DNA of 46,937 nt. Source: Enterococcus lemanii. GTDB taxonomy: Bacteria; Bacillota; Bacilli; Lactobacillales; Enterococcaceae. Below the pieces are notes generated by a model that searched no databases, was not told where the DNA came from, and saw only the letters and a list, made by a program, of their open reading frames with translations. The stretch lies in assembly GCF_016909125.1 (NCBI RefSeq), contig NZ_JAFBFD010000024.1:1-46937 (forward strand), read 5' to 3'. The first letter of the stretch is position 1; each line of letters starts with the position of its first letter. This document shows positions 1-7,303 of this stretch, piece by piece. A program made the position numbers and the translations under genes.

Positions 1-95
1 CTTTAAAAAGCCAAAATTAAATAACAAAAAAAGAAGAACCTGAGTCCTTCTTAATTATACGGATATTGCTAAACAACACTATTTGACAAAGAGCC
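1..95 (-). mobile_element. Probable terminus of an ISL3-family insertion sequence, running off the left edge
   Basis: Read on the minus strand from position 95 inward, the sequence begins GGCTCTTTGTCAAATAG and continues GTGTTG. This resembles the terminal inverted repeats I remember for ISL3-family elements of Gram-positive bacteria, which begin GGCTCTTTG. The outer end would be base 95, with the element extending left out of the window. No transposase sequence is present in the few bases visible, so the call rests on the terminal repeat alone. The hairpin at 31-52 would lie inside the element. The boundary is about 31 bp past the prsA stop codon. Confidence 0.4.
25..52 (-). terminator. Intrinsic terminator downstream of prsA
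   Basis: On the minus strand AAGAAGGAC and GTTCTTCTT form a 9-bp stem (one G-T pair) around the loop TCAG, followed by seven T. It would end transcription arriving from prsA. If the flanking sequence is an insertion sequence end, the hairpin belongs to that element and would also shield it from incoming transcription. Confidence 0.65.
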
Positions 96-126
96 TAAAA
101 ATAAAGTGGAAAGGTTCTGTCGGCTC

Positions 127-1137
127 TTATTTTGAGCTAGAATCATCCGTTGTTGTTTCTTGTGTTGCGGCAGTATCTTCTGTTGTTTCAGTTGTGTTTT
201 TTGCTTCAGAAGAGTCTTTTGTTTCCTCTGTTTCACTTGATGCCCCTTGATCAGCCGCTTCAATATAAGTGGTTAATAGACTAGCAAAAGCATCATCTTT
301 AATTTTCACGTTCGCTGCTTTTAATTCTAAACCAATCACTTTGTTAACAAAGTTTTGATCAGATAAAATCGTATTTGTTGCAATTTCTTCCACTTGCTCT
401 TGGTATTTACTCATGTCATTGCCTTTATCTTGGTTTTTCACCATTTTAACAATATAAAAAGCGTTACTATAGCCAGATTGTACCGTGATGACATCTGAAA
501 CTTCACCGTCTTTTAAAGCAAATGCTGCTTGTTGAACGGCTGCTGGGATTTCAGTCGATAAAGAATCAAATTTAACGGTACCATCTTCGTCTTTTGAAGC
601 ATGTAAAGAATTTTCTTTGGCAAGTTCACCAAAATTCGCATCGTCGGCTTTCGCTTTTTCTAATAAACTATCCGCATCTTCTTGTGAAGCAACCATGATG
701 ACTTGTGCTTCGACTTCAGGATGGAAAGCTTCCCAAGCGGCTTTTAAATCGGCATCGGTTAATTCAACATGGGCTTTTAAACCAGCTTGGTAAGCAAGAC
801 GGTCACGAATAATCGCATTGGCTTCTTTTTTCGTTAAGTTATTTTGTTGTAAAACGGTGTCTAAATCATCACCGAATAAATTTTTCAATTCTGCTTCAAC
901 GTCTTTATCAGTAATCTTATCACCATAGGCTTTGTTGAAAACTTTTGATAAAATCATATCAAAAACAATTTGTTGACTACTTTGTTGCGTTCTTGCATTA
1001 TCGTAAAAATCAAGGGCCGTAATGGTAGCACCTTTCATTGTTGCGATATCGGTGTTTTTTTGATCATTTGAGCAAGCTGCTAAAGCTAAAACACTCATAG
1101 AAGTTGCTAAAGCTAAAATGATTTTTTTCTTATTCAT
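127..1137 (-). CDS. prsA: PrsA-type peptidyl-prolyl isomerase lipoprotein (extracytoplasmic foldase)
   Basis: A 336-residue lipoprotein that helps secreted proteins fold on the outer face of the membrane. Residues 1-22 form a lipoprotein signal peptide ending in the lipobox L-A-A-C (Cys22 would be lipidated). A parvulin-type PPIase region lies at roughly 135-240, flanked by helical SurA/PrsA-like segments. The last 45 residues are a low-complexity tail rich in Thr, Glu, Ser and Asp. The ATG at 1137 is chosen because AGGAG lies just upstream and the signal peptide starts there. An in-frame extension to 1278 has no signal sequence. The gene stands alone: a terminator separates it from ytxH upstream, and another follows it. 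The neighbouring ytxH and hit genes are also found near prsA in Bacillus, which supports the name. Confidence 0.93.
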   Translation of the reverse strand: MNKKKIILALATSMSVLALAACSNDQKNTDIATMKGATITALDFYDNARTQQSSQQIVFDMILSKVFNKAYGDKITDKDVEAELKNLFGDDLDTVLQQNNLTKKEANAIIRDRLAYQAGLKAHVELTDADLKAAWEAFHPEVEAQVIMVASQEDADSLLEKAKADDANFGELAKENSLHASKDEDGTVKFDSLSTEIPAAVQQAAFALKDGEVSDVITVQSGYSNAFYIVKMVKNQDKGNDMSKYQEQVEEIATNTILSDQNFVNKVIGLELKAANVKIKDDAFASLLTTYIEAADQGASSETEETKDSSEAKNTTETTEDTAATQETTTDDSSSK

Positions 1138-1294
1138 TGGGTTACACTCCTGTAATTTAATTTCATTTCTAATGACAACATATACTATACCACACTCTTT
1201 TTTAGAAAAGAAAGGCGTGTAAAATTTTTTTGCGAAAAATTCGTAAAAAAGTCTAATTTTAAGGGGGAAATCATGCAATGTTCGCTTTTAAAAG

Positions 1295-1334
1295 AAAAAA
1301 ACGCCTCACTTGTGGCATTTTGAGGCGTTTTTTT
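1295..1334. terminator. Terminator between ytxH and prsA
   Basis: A perfect stem of AAAAAAACGCCTCA (1295-1308) with its complement (1321-1334) closes a 12-nt loop and is T-rich on both strands. It ends the hit-ytxH transcript on the minus strand. prsA, transcribed the same way, therefore needs its own promoter in 1138-1294. Confidence 0.85.
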
Positions 1335-1337
1335 CTT

Positions 1338-1691
1338 TTATATTTTATTTTTTTTAAAATCAGCCGCGTCAAGATGTTGTTTTAATGTTTGCACTTGTTC
1401 ACGAATGCGAGCCATACGAGGATTGGCTTGGAATTTAAAGTCTTCAATCTCTTGTGCGAGTTCTTTTTGAAAAGTCGGTAAGATTTCTTGCGCGAGTTGT
1501 TGTGTTTGAAGCAAATTTGCTTGAACGGTTTGAACATCTTGTTGCACCATCTGTACGTTTGCTAAGCCTTCATCGAAAACTTGTTTTAACTCGGCTTGCG
1601 TTTCTTGGCCTTTTTTAGGTGCAAATAATAAACCACCAGCTGCACCAATCACGCTACCAAAAAGTAGGCCTTTCATAAATCGAGCAGACAT
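1338..1691 (-). CDS. YtxH domain-containing small protein
   Basis: A 117-residue protein. Its first 25 residues (S-A-R-F-M-K-G-L-L-F-G, then a Gly/Ala-rich stretch and F-A-P-K-K-G) match the YtxH family: one short membrane-associated segment followed by an amphipathic helix. Residues 30-115 are rich in Gln, Glu and Leu and look like a coiled coil. The start codon directly abuts the stop codon of hit (TAA then ATG), so the two genes form one transcript. The same gene sits between hit and prsA in Bacillus. The family is linked to general stress and its molecular role is not established. A terminator follows at 1295-1334. Confidence 0.8.
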   Translation of the reverse strand: MSARFMKGLLFGSVIGAAGGLLFAPKKGQETQAELKQVFDEGLANVQMVQQDVQTVQANLLQTQQLAQEILPTFQKELAQEIEDFKFQANPRMARIREQVQTLKQHLDAADFKKNKI

Positions 1692-2117
1692 TTATTTCAC
1701 CTGCTTTGCAATTTTAGCGGCAATTTCAGTTAATTCCTCAGTAGTGTATCGTTCAAAGTTGTTGCTAAAATGAATCGAGAAGTCATCTTCTTGATCAAAG
1801 CGTGGAATGAGATGCACGTGTGAATGAAAGACGCTTTGGTAAGCGAGTTCTTTATTGTTATTAACGATGTTTAAGCCTTGCATGTCAGGAAAGGCTGCTT
1901 CGAGTGCGCGGGCAATTTTAGGTACGCGAGCAAAGACTTGGCTAGCGAGTTCTTCATCGTAAGAAAAGATGTCTGTAACGTGTTTTTTAGGGACGATTAG
2001 CGTATGCCCAGGCGTCACTTGCGAAATGTCTAAAAAAGCATAAACGGCTTCGTCTTCATAAATTTTATAGCTAGGAATTTCTTGTTCTATGATTTTACAA
2101 AAAATACAATTGTCCAT
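1692..2117 (-). CDS. hit: HIT-family nucleotide hydrolase/transferase
   Basis: A 141-residue histidine-triad protein of the Hint/PKCI branch, a small dimeric enzyme that hydrolyses nucleoside phosphoramidates or similar bonds. The triad H-S-H-V-H lies at residues 98-102, followed by L-I-P-R. The N-terminal C-I-F-C-K-I-I and the P-G-H-T-L-I-V-P-K-K motif near residue 36 are family hallmarks. The ribosome binding site GGAGG lies just upstream. hit is first in a two-gene unit with ytxH. In Bacillus and several enterococci, as I remember, a divergent ecsA ABC-transporter gene lies beyond hit. Here a glyoxalase-like gene takes that place. Confidence 0.93.
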   Translation of the reverse strand: MDNCIFCKIIEQEIPSYKIYEDEAVYAFLDISQVTPGHTLIVPKKHVTDIFSYDEELASQVFARVPKIARALEAAFPDMQGLNIVNNNKELAYQSVFHSHVHLIPRFDQEDDFSIHFSNNFERYTTEELTEIAAKIAKQVK

Positions 2118-2300
2118 CTAAAAAACCTCCGAATGTTTTTCTATTACTGTATCATATTTCGGTGAGAAAGAAAGCATCCAAGAGTTTCTTTTTTCGATTC
2201 TTCGTTAATCGCATCACAATCTAATAGGTTTTTAGTTGCTTAATTTTTCATTTATCAGTAAAATGATTTGGAAGAAGTAGTTCGAGAGAGGAAGTTTAAG

Positions 2301-3110
2301 ATGTCAGGTTTTACTTTAGGTAACAGCGCTACATTAGCAACGGTGACAATTCGAGTGAAGGATCGCGATAAGATGATTGCATTTTACCGCGATTTGATTG
2401 GCTTTGCTTTAAAACAAGAAGAAAATGCGTTAGCCATTATGGGAACAAAAGAAAATGAAAAAGAACAAATTTGGTTAGAAGAAAGCCCAAGAGCAACGGA
2501 TCATTTTGGTGAAACGAAACGCTTAGCTAATTATGCCATCTGGTTAGATTCTTTAACAGATATTGCGAGCGTGTATCAACGTTTGAAAAAAGCGGCATAC
2601 GCGAACTTGCAAGTGAATATAACACCGACACAAGTAACACTAAACATTGTTGATCCAGAAGAAAATATTTTAATTTTATCTTGTTTAAATTCGGAAGAAA
2701 AAGTGAAACTAGAAGCGGATTTGAGCGCGCTCGCAACGGAAGAAGCCCGTTTTTTAGCGCCAAGTACGCGTGTGTCGACTTTATCATTTAATACACCTGA
2801 CATTAGTCAGATGCAAGACTTTTTCAATCAAACACTAGGTTTTCAAAAGAAAGCAACGAGTGTTAGTCTACCAGATACGTTAGATATTGAGTTAAATACA
2901 TCGAATAGTGATAAAATTTTGACACCAAGTCATGAGATTTTAGGAATTGATTTTGTCAAATTTATTTTATCAGAAACCGATTTATTTGCTTTAGAACAAC
3001 ATTTAATTAGCATTGAACAAGAATATTTCATTGATCAAAAGAAAACGATTTTAACCGTCTACGATCCAATCGGCATTGAATGGTGGTTTATGCGTGAAAA
3101 AGTAAAATAA
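2301..3110 (+). CDS. VOC-family protein (glyoxalase/catechol dioxygenase-like), two-domain
   Basis: A 269-residue protein with two vicinal-oxygen-chelate modules. Residues 10-120 hold one (V-T-I-R-V-K-D-R-D-K-M-I-A-F-Y-R-D near its start) and 155-269 the second (S-F-N-T-P-D-I-S-Q-M-Q-D-F-F near its start, E-W-W-F near the end). The arrangement resembles Bacillus CatE/YfiE-like proteins. The substrate cannot be told. The usual metal ligands (His/Glu) are not obvious in the first module, which may be structural. The ATG at 2301 is preceded by AGAGGAAG at good spacing. An in-frame TTG at 2268 has no ribosome binding site. The gene is monocistronic and ends at the terminator at 3116. Confidence 0.78.
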   Translation: MSGFTLGNSATLATVTIRVKDRDKMIAFYRDLIGFALKQEENALAIMGTKENEKEQIWLEESPRATDHFGETKRLANYAIWLDSLTDIASVYQRLKKAAYANLQVNITPTQVTLNIVDPEENILILSCLNSEEKVKLEADLSALATEEARFLAPSTRVSTLSFNTPDISQMQDFFNQTLGFQKKATSVSLPDTLDIELNTSNSDKILTPSHEILGIDFVKFILSETDLFALEQHLISIEQEYFIDQKKTILTVYDPIGIEWWFMREKVK

Positions 3111-3115
3111 CTTTT

Positions 3116-3143
3116 AAAAGGGGAAAGCTTTTCTCCTTTTTTT
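3116..3143 (+). terminator. Terminator after the VOC gene
   Basis: An 11-bp stem (AAAAGGGGAAA paired with TTTTCTCCTTTT, one G-T pair) with a 3-nt loop, followed by further T residues. It separates the VOC gene from the serine hydrolase gene. Confidence 0.75.
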
Positions 3144-3192
3144 GTGGAATTTATGCCCACAAAAAATCAACTACGAATAAGGAGCAGTTAAA

Positions 3193-4203
3193 ATGTATCC
3201 AAAAACGCAACAAATGATTGAAGAAAAACGAGCAGAAGGTCTTTTTTCGGGTGTCGCTTATCAACTAATTGATCGAGAAAAAGAAACCCAACAAGTCTTA
3301 GGCTGGGCCGCTACTTTGCCCGAAAAAGAAGCATTAACCTTTGATCACTTGTTTGATGTTGCTTCTTTAACAAAAGTGGTCTGTACAACAAGTGTCCTTT
3401 TACGTTTACTTGAAACAAATAAAATTGAGTTGGATCAAACACTGCACACGTACTTACCTACTTTTTTAGATGAACGGATTACCATTCGTCACTTGCTTAC
3501 TCACACAAGCGACATTCAAACTTGGATTGAAAAACGTGATCAATTAGATCAAGTGGCATTAAAAGCTGCTTATTTGACGTTACAAGCAGGAGAAAACTTA
3601 GGCAAAAAAGTTTGCTACACGGATGCTGGAACAATTTTACTAGGATTTTTACTTGAAGAGCTTTATCAAAAACCTTTAACAGTCATTTTTCAAGAAGAAG
3701 TTCTTCAACCACTAGGGATGACGCAAAGCTTTTTCCCACCGTTTAGACAACCGCTAGTAGTACCAACTGAACAGTTAGCCAGTGGTCAAATTTTAAAAGG
3801 AATCACCCATGATCCTAAAGCGCGTGTTTTGGAATCTCATGCAGGCAATGCTGGCTTGTTTACGACACTAGCGGATTTGACGCGTTTTGTGCGCATGTAC
3901 TTAGCCGGCGGGGCAGGTTATTTGAAAGCCACTACCATTTCGGCTTTATACCAAGACCATACCCCAAATCAAACGGGCTTTCGTTCGCTAGGGTGGGATT
4001 TGCGAGGAACAAAAGAGCAGCCAATTTTGTTTCACACAGGATACACTGGGACGTTTATGCTCATCGACGTGAAGCAGCAACAAGCCTTTATTTTTTTATC
4101 CAATCGGGTCCATCCAAAAGACGAACGAGAAAAATATATCAAACACCGCGATTTATTAATTGCGACATATTTAGCTGAAAAAAGTACCGCAAGCATGTTA
4201 TAA
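3193..4203 (+). CDS. Serine hydrolase, class C beta-lactamase/PBP-like family
   Basis: A 336-residue protein of the serine beta-lactamase-like superfamily (Pfam Beta-lactamase). The three active-site motifs are visible: S-L-T-K at 58-61 (nucleophile Ser58, Lys61), Y-T-D at 142-144 where most members have Y-x-N, and H-T-G at 281-283. H-L-L-T-H-T-S at about 100-106 is also typical. No signal peptide or membrane segment is seen, so the enzyme is probably cytoplasmic and more likely an esterase or D-amino peptide hydrolase than a resistance enzyme. The ribosome binding site AAGGAG precedes the ATG. manA starts 35 bp downstream without a terminator, so the two are probably co-transcribed. Confidence 0.85.
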   Translation: MYPKTQQMIEEKRAEGLFSGVAYQLIDREKETQQVLGWAATLPEKEALTFDHLFDVASLTKVVCTTSVLLRLLETNKIELDQTLHTYLPTFLDERITIRHLLTHTSDIQTWIEKRDQLDQVALKAAYLTLQAGENLGKKVCYTDAGTILLGFLLEELYQKPLTVIFQEEVLQPLGMTQSFFPPFRQPLVVPTEQLASGQILKGITHDPKARVLESHAGNAGLFTTLADLTRFVRMYLAGGAGYLKATTISALYQDHTPNQTGFRSLGWDLRGTKEQPILFHTGYTGTFMLIDVKQQQAFIFLSNRVHPKDEREKYIKHRDLLIATYLAEKSTASML

Positions 4204-4238
4204 TAGGCAAGAAATAACGAATAAAGAAGGAGATTTTC

Positions 4239-5186
4239 ATGCAACCACTATTTATGCAACCTGTTTTCCAAGAGAAAATTTGGGGAGGAAACCGTTTACG
4301 CACGGTCTTTGGCTTTGAGATTCCAAACGATAAAATTGGGGAAGATTGGGCAATCAGTGCGCATCCTCACGGTGTTAGTGTAATTGAAAACGGTCCCTAT
4401 AAAGGCCAAACATTAGATCAACTTTGGGCACAACACAAAGAATTATTCGGCAACCCAACAGAAGAGGTTTTCCCGTTATTAATTAAAATTTTAGACGCAG
4501 AAGATGACTTGTCGGTTCAAGTACATCCAGACGATGCGTATGGTTTAAAACACGAAGGCGAACTCGGTAAAACCGAATGTTGGTATATTATTGATGCCGC
4601 TCCAGGAGCAGAGATTATTTATGGTCACCATGCCCAAACGAGAGAAGAATTAGCAGCGATGATTAACGAAGGCCGCTGGGATGATTTATTAACACGCGTA
4701 CCCGTTAAAAAAGGCGATTTCTTCTACGTACCAAGTGGCACCATCCACGCCATTGGCAAAGGCATCATGATTTTAGAAACACAACAAAGTTCAGATACGA
4801 CTTACCGTGTGTACGATTACGATCGAAAAGACGACAGTGGCAACCCACGCGAACTGCACATTCAACAGTCGGTGGATGTAACGACGGTTCCTGCTAAAGC
4901 ACCAGCCTTAAATATTCAAGAAGTCAGAAAAGGAAATTCAGCCGTTGTAACATACGTGAAAACAGACTTCTTCAACGTTTATGAGTGGCAAGTCAAAGGT
5001 GCTCTAAGCTTTAGCAAACAAGCGCCGTACACGTTAGCAACGGTAATTGACGGATTTGGTCAATTAGTTGTTAACGGTGAAACGTATGAACTAAAAATGG
5101 GTACGAGCTTCATCTTACCAGCTCAAATTGAAAACTGGGAAGTGCAAGGCGAGTTAACGATTATCGCTTCAGAACCAGGGAAATAA
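4239..5186 (+). CDS. manA: Mannose-6-phosphate isomerase, class I
   Basis: A 315-residue zinc-dependent cupin enzyme that interconverts mannose-6-phosphate and fructose-6-phosphate. Features of type I short-form phosphomannose isomerases are clear: I-W-G-G-N-R-L near residue 14, the zinc-site block S-V-Q-V-H-P-D-D near 95 with the following G-K-T-E-C-W-Y, and Y-V-P-S-G-T-I-H-A-I-G near 165. The length is normal for Firmicutes ManA. AAGGAG lies 8 nt before the ATG. It probably forms an operon with the upstream serine hydrolase gene and ends at a very strong terminator. Confidence 0.95.
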   Translation: MQPLFMQPVFQEKIWGGNRLRTVFGFEIPNDKIGEDWAISAHPHGVSVIENGPYKGQTLDQLWAQHKELFGNPTEEVFPLLIKILDAEDDLSVQVHPDDAYGLKHEGELGKTECWYIIDAAPGAEIIYGHHAQTREELAAMINEGRWDDLLTRVPVKKGDFFYVPSGTIHAIGKGIMILETQQSSDTTYRVYDYDRKDDSGNPRELHIQQSVDVTTVPAKAPALNIQEVRKGNSAVVTYVKTDFFNVYEWQVKGALSFSKQAPYTLATVIDGFGQLVVNGETYELKMGTSFILPAQIENWEVQGELTIIASEPGK

Positions 5187-5210
5187 GCAGCGATTAGAGG
5201 CTGTCATTTA

Positions 5211-5258
5211 AAAAAATCGATTTGCAAAGAGTACGTTTCTTTTGCAAATCGATTTTTT
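5211..5258. terminator. Strong terminator after manA
   Basis: An 18-bp perfect stem (5211-5228 with 5241-5258) around a 12-nt loop. The outer arms are six A and six T, so it can act in both directions. Confidence 0.88.
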
Positions 5259-5306
5259 GATTTTGGAGGAAAATGCGATGCAATTACCTGGTCAATAAAA
5301 TAAAAG

Positions 5307-5347
5307 CCACCGCCATTTTCCGTGAAATAAAAGGAAAATGGCGGTGG
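5307..5347 (-). terminator. Inverted repeat, likely terminator of the alpha/beta hydrolase gene
   Basis: CCACCGCCATTTTCC (5307-5321) is perfectly complementary to 5333-5347 around an 11-nt loop. On the minus strand it is followed by CTTTTATTTTATTG, a broken T-tract. It lies 75 bp beyond the stop codon of the hydrolase gene. The plus-strand side has only three T, so minus-strand function is more likely. Confidence 0.6.
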
Positions 5348-5421
5348 TTTAACCTTAGTCGTATTCGAGTTAGGTCATTTTTACAACGAGGGATTGTACG
5401 TGGCAATGGATGGATTTGACC

Positions 5422-6150
5422 TTAAAAAGACGTTTCAAGCCAATGAACAATCGTTTGGGCGATTTGGGTTTGTTGGTCTAAAGGTGTAATTGTTGCATTG
5501 GAATCCCCTTTTTGAGGACCATAAAGCCCAAAGCCAGCGTGGTTCCCACCTTCAATTGAAGCAAAACGCGTTTGGCTTGGTAAGTAGGCTTTGGCTTGTT
5601 CATAGTTTGCTTGGTTTAACACACCATCATTGGTGGCGGTAATTGATAAAACGGGCCAGTCTAATTGGCTAAGATCCCCTTTTTGGTCCGGATAACTGGC
5701 TAAAAAGAGGAGGCCGGCGATTTGTTGCTTATTTTTGGCGGCAAATCGACTCGCCATAACACCGCCAAGTGAATGGCCGGCTAGCACAAAAGTTTCTTCT
5801 GGGCGTGTTTGTAAAATTTTCTCTGCGATATTGCCTTTTAAGACCGCTAAATTAAAAGGAAAGGAAACGACATAAACATCATAGCCAGCAGTGGCGATTT
5901 GTTGCGCTAGGACACTGTAACTCGCTGGGTCAACTAACGCTCCCGGATATAAAATAATGCTAGTCGAATGTTCTTTTTTGCTCGTATAAAAGGTATAGTC
6001 TTTTGTGTGAACGGCTTGCTCGCTCAGGATTTGGGCTTGGTTTGAAGCAGGATACATTTGCTTTTGAAGCAACAAAAAGCCAAAGAGTAATAGAAGAAAA
6101 AGCGCTCCAATTGTTCGCCATTTTTTAGGGCTCTTTTTTAAAAGCGTCAT
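5422..6150 (-). CDS. Membrane-anchored alpha/beta hydrolase
   Basis: A 242-residue alpha/beta-hydrolase. Residues 12-30 are a single hydrophobic segment after a basic N-terminus (K-K-S-P-K-K), so the protein is probably anchored with its catalytic domain outside. The nucleophile elbow G-H-S-L-G-G places Ser127. Asp175 (T-N-D-G) and His204 (G-G-N-H-A-G-F-G) complete a plausible triad. It resembles the dienelactone hydrolase-like 'alpha/beta hydrolase 5' group, and its substrate is unknown. The start codon overlaps the malR stop as ATGA, so the gene is translationally coupled to a sugar regulator. That hints at a role in saccharide or envelope ester metabolism but does not prove one. Confidence 0.8.
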   Translation of the reverse strand: MTLLKKSPKKWRTIGALFLLLLFGFLLLQKQMYPASNQAQILSEQAVHTKDYTFYTSKKEHSTSIILYPGALVDPASYSVLAQQIATAGYDVYVVSFPFNLAVLKGNIAEKILQTRPEETFVLAGHSLGGVMASRFAAKNKQQIAGLLFLASYPDQKGDLSQLDWPVLSITATNDGVLNQANYEQAKAYLPSQTRFASIEGGNHAGFGLYGPQKGDSNATITPLDQQTQIAQTIVHWLETSF

Positions 6151-7172
6151 TTTACGCCTGCTTTCTTATTCAAAACGGTTTCGCGTGGAATTAATTCGTG
6201 TGGTACGACGACACGTAGACTCGTTTTAGCAGAACCTTCTTGGAGTTGGGCCATTAATTGTTGGGTTGCAATTTTTCCAAGTGAAGCGACATCAATGTCC
6301 ATACTCGTTAAATAGGGATGCGTTAAAGTCGTGAAAATCGAATTGTTAAAACTAATCACAGATAAGTCATCGGGCACTTGATAGCCGAGTAGTTGAGCTA
6401 ATTGAATGATACGTACGGCAAATAAGTCGTCAATCACGACGAGTGCCGAAGCTTGCGTCTGTTCTAGAATATCAGCGAAATTCGTATAGTCTTCGGCTGA
6501 TTCAAAGGCAACAGCTGGAAAATGAGGCAAGTTCGCCATCATTAATGCTTTTTGGTAACCAAAAAAACGTTCAAAATATAAATTTTCATGCGTGGTATTG
6601 GTCGCAAATAAAATTTTTGTGTGCCCTTTTTCAATTAAGTATTCGGTCGCTTGTTTACCAAGTAGTTGGTTATCGTTATCGACATACATCACTTTTTCTT
6701 CTTGGGTATACGGTTGTCCAATTAAAGTAAAAGGAATTTTTTCTTCAATTAAGTATAAAATAATCGGATCAAATTTATCAGAGTAAGTGAGGATAAAGCC
6801 GTCCACTTGTTTTTGGCGATGCATGCGTTTGACGTTTTCAAGTAATGTTTCAAAATCTCGTGCAGAAGCGACCGCAACTGACATGTTTGACTGGCGAGCT
6901 TCTTCGTTAATCGTTTCAATCGTTTCTAAGTAAAAAGGATTACCTAATCGTTCTTTTGAATCTAGTGGTGGTAAGATCACACCAATCGCGCTGGCAATTT
7001 GTTTTCCTAAGTTTCGAGCCGCTAAGTTTGGCGTATAGCCAAGTTCTTCCATGACTTTGCGGACTTTTTTCTTGGTTTCTTCAGAAATACTCGGGTGATC
7101 ATTAATGACACGCGAAACAGTAGAAGTAGCCACGCCCGCTTTTTTAGCGACGTCTTTTACGGTAATACTCAT
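6147..7172 (-). CDS. malR: LacI-family transcriptional regulator, MalR-like
   Basis: A 341-residue LacI/GalR repressor. The helix-turn-helix occupies residues 1-25 (I-T-V-K-D-V-A-K-K-A-G-V-A-T-S-T-V-S-R-V), the hinge helix L-A-A-R-N-L-G lies near 55, and a periplasmic-binding-protein-like sensor domain fills the rest. The ATG at 7172 is preferred because AAGGGAG is 8 nt upstream. A GTG nine bases earlier sits directly against that site. Immediately upstream lies the maltose phosphorylase gene, whose promoter contains a LacI-type palindrome (9611-9626), so maltose control is the natural inference. The gene has its own transcript after the mapA terminator and is coupled to the hydrolase gene downstream. 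Confidence 0.85.
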   Translation of the reverse strand: MSITVKDVAKKAGVATSTVSRVINDHPSISEETKKKVRKVMEELGYTPNLAARNLGKQIASAIGVILPPLDSKERLGNPFYLETIETINEEARQSNMSVAVASARDFETLLENVKRMHRQKQVDGFILTYSDKFDPIILYLIEEKIPFTLIGQPYTQEEKVMYVDNDNQLLGKQATEYLIEKGHTKILFATNTTHENLYFERFFGYQKALMMANLPHFPAVAFESAEDYTNFADILEQTQASALVVIDDLFAVRIIQLAQLLGYQVPDDLSVISFNNSIFTTLTHPYLTSMDIDVASLGKIATQQLMAQLQEGSAKTSLRVVVPHELIPRETVLNKKAGVK

Positions 7173-7248
7173 TTTTTTCACTCCCTTACAAAAAATTATC
7201 GTATCATACTCGTGATTTGAATACTACTAAAAAACCAAAGCAATCAAA

Positions 7249-7287
7249 GAAAACGACTGAAAAAGAAAGATTCCTTCAGCCGTTTTC
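7249..7287 (-). terminator. Terminator after mapA
   Basis: A 13-bp stem (7249-7261 with 7275-7287, one G-T pair on the minus strand) lies just beyond the mapA stop codon. It separates mapA from malR. Confidence 0.72.
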
Positions 7288-7303
7288 TTTTCCCTATCAT
7301 TGA

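Noticed and set aside
1138-1278. N-terminal extension of PrsA starting at 1278
   Set aside because: The extension precedes a perfect lipoprotein signal peptide and contains the ribosome binding site for ATG 1137.
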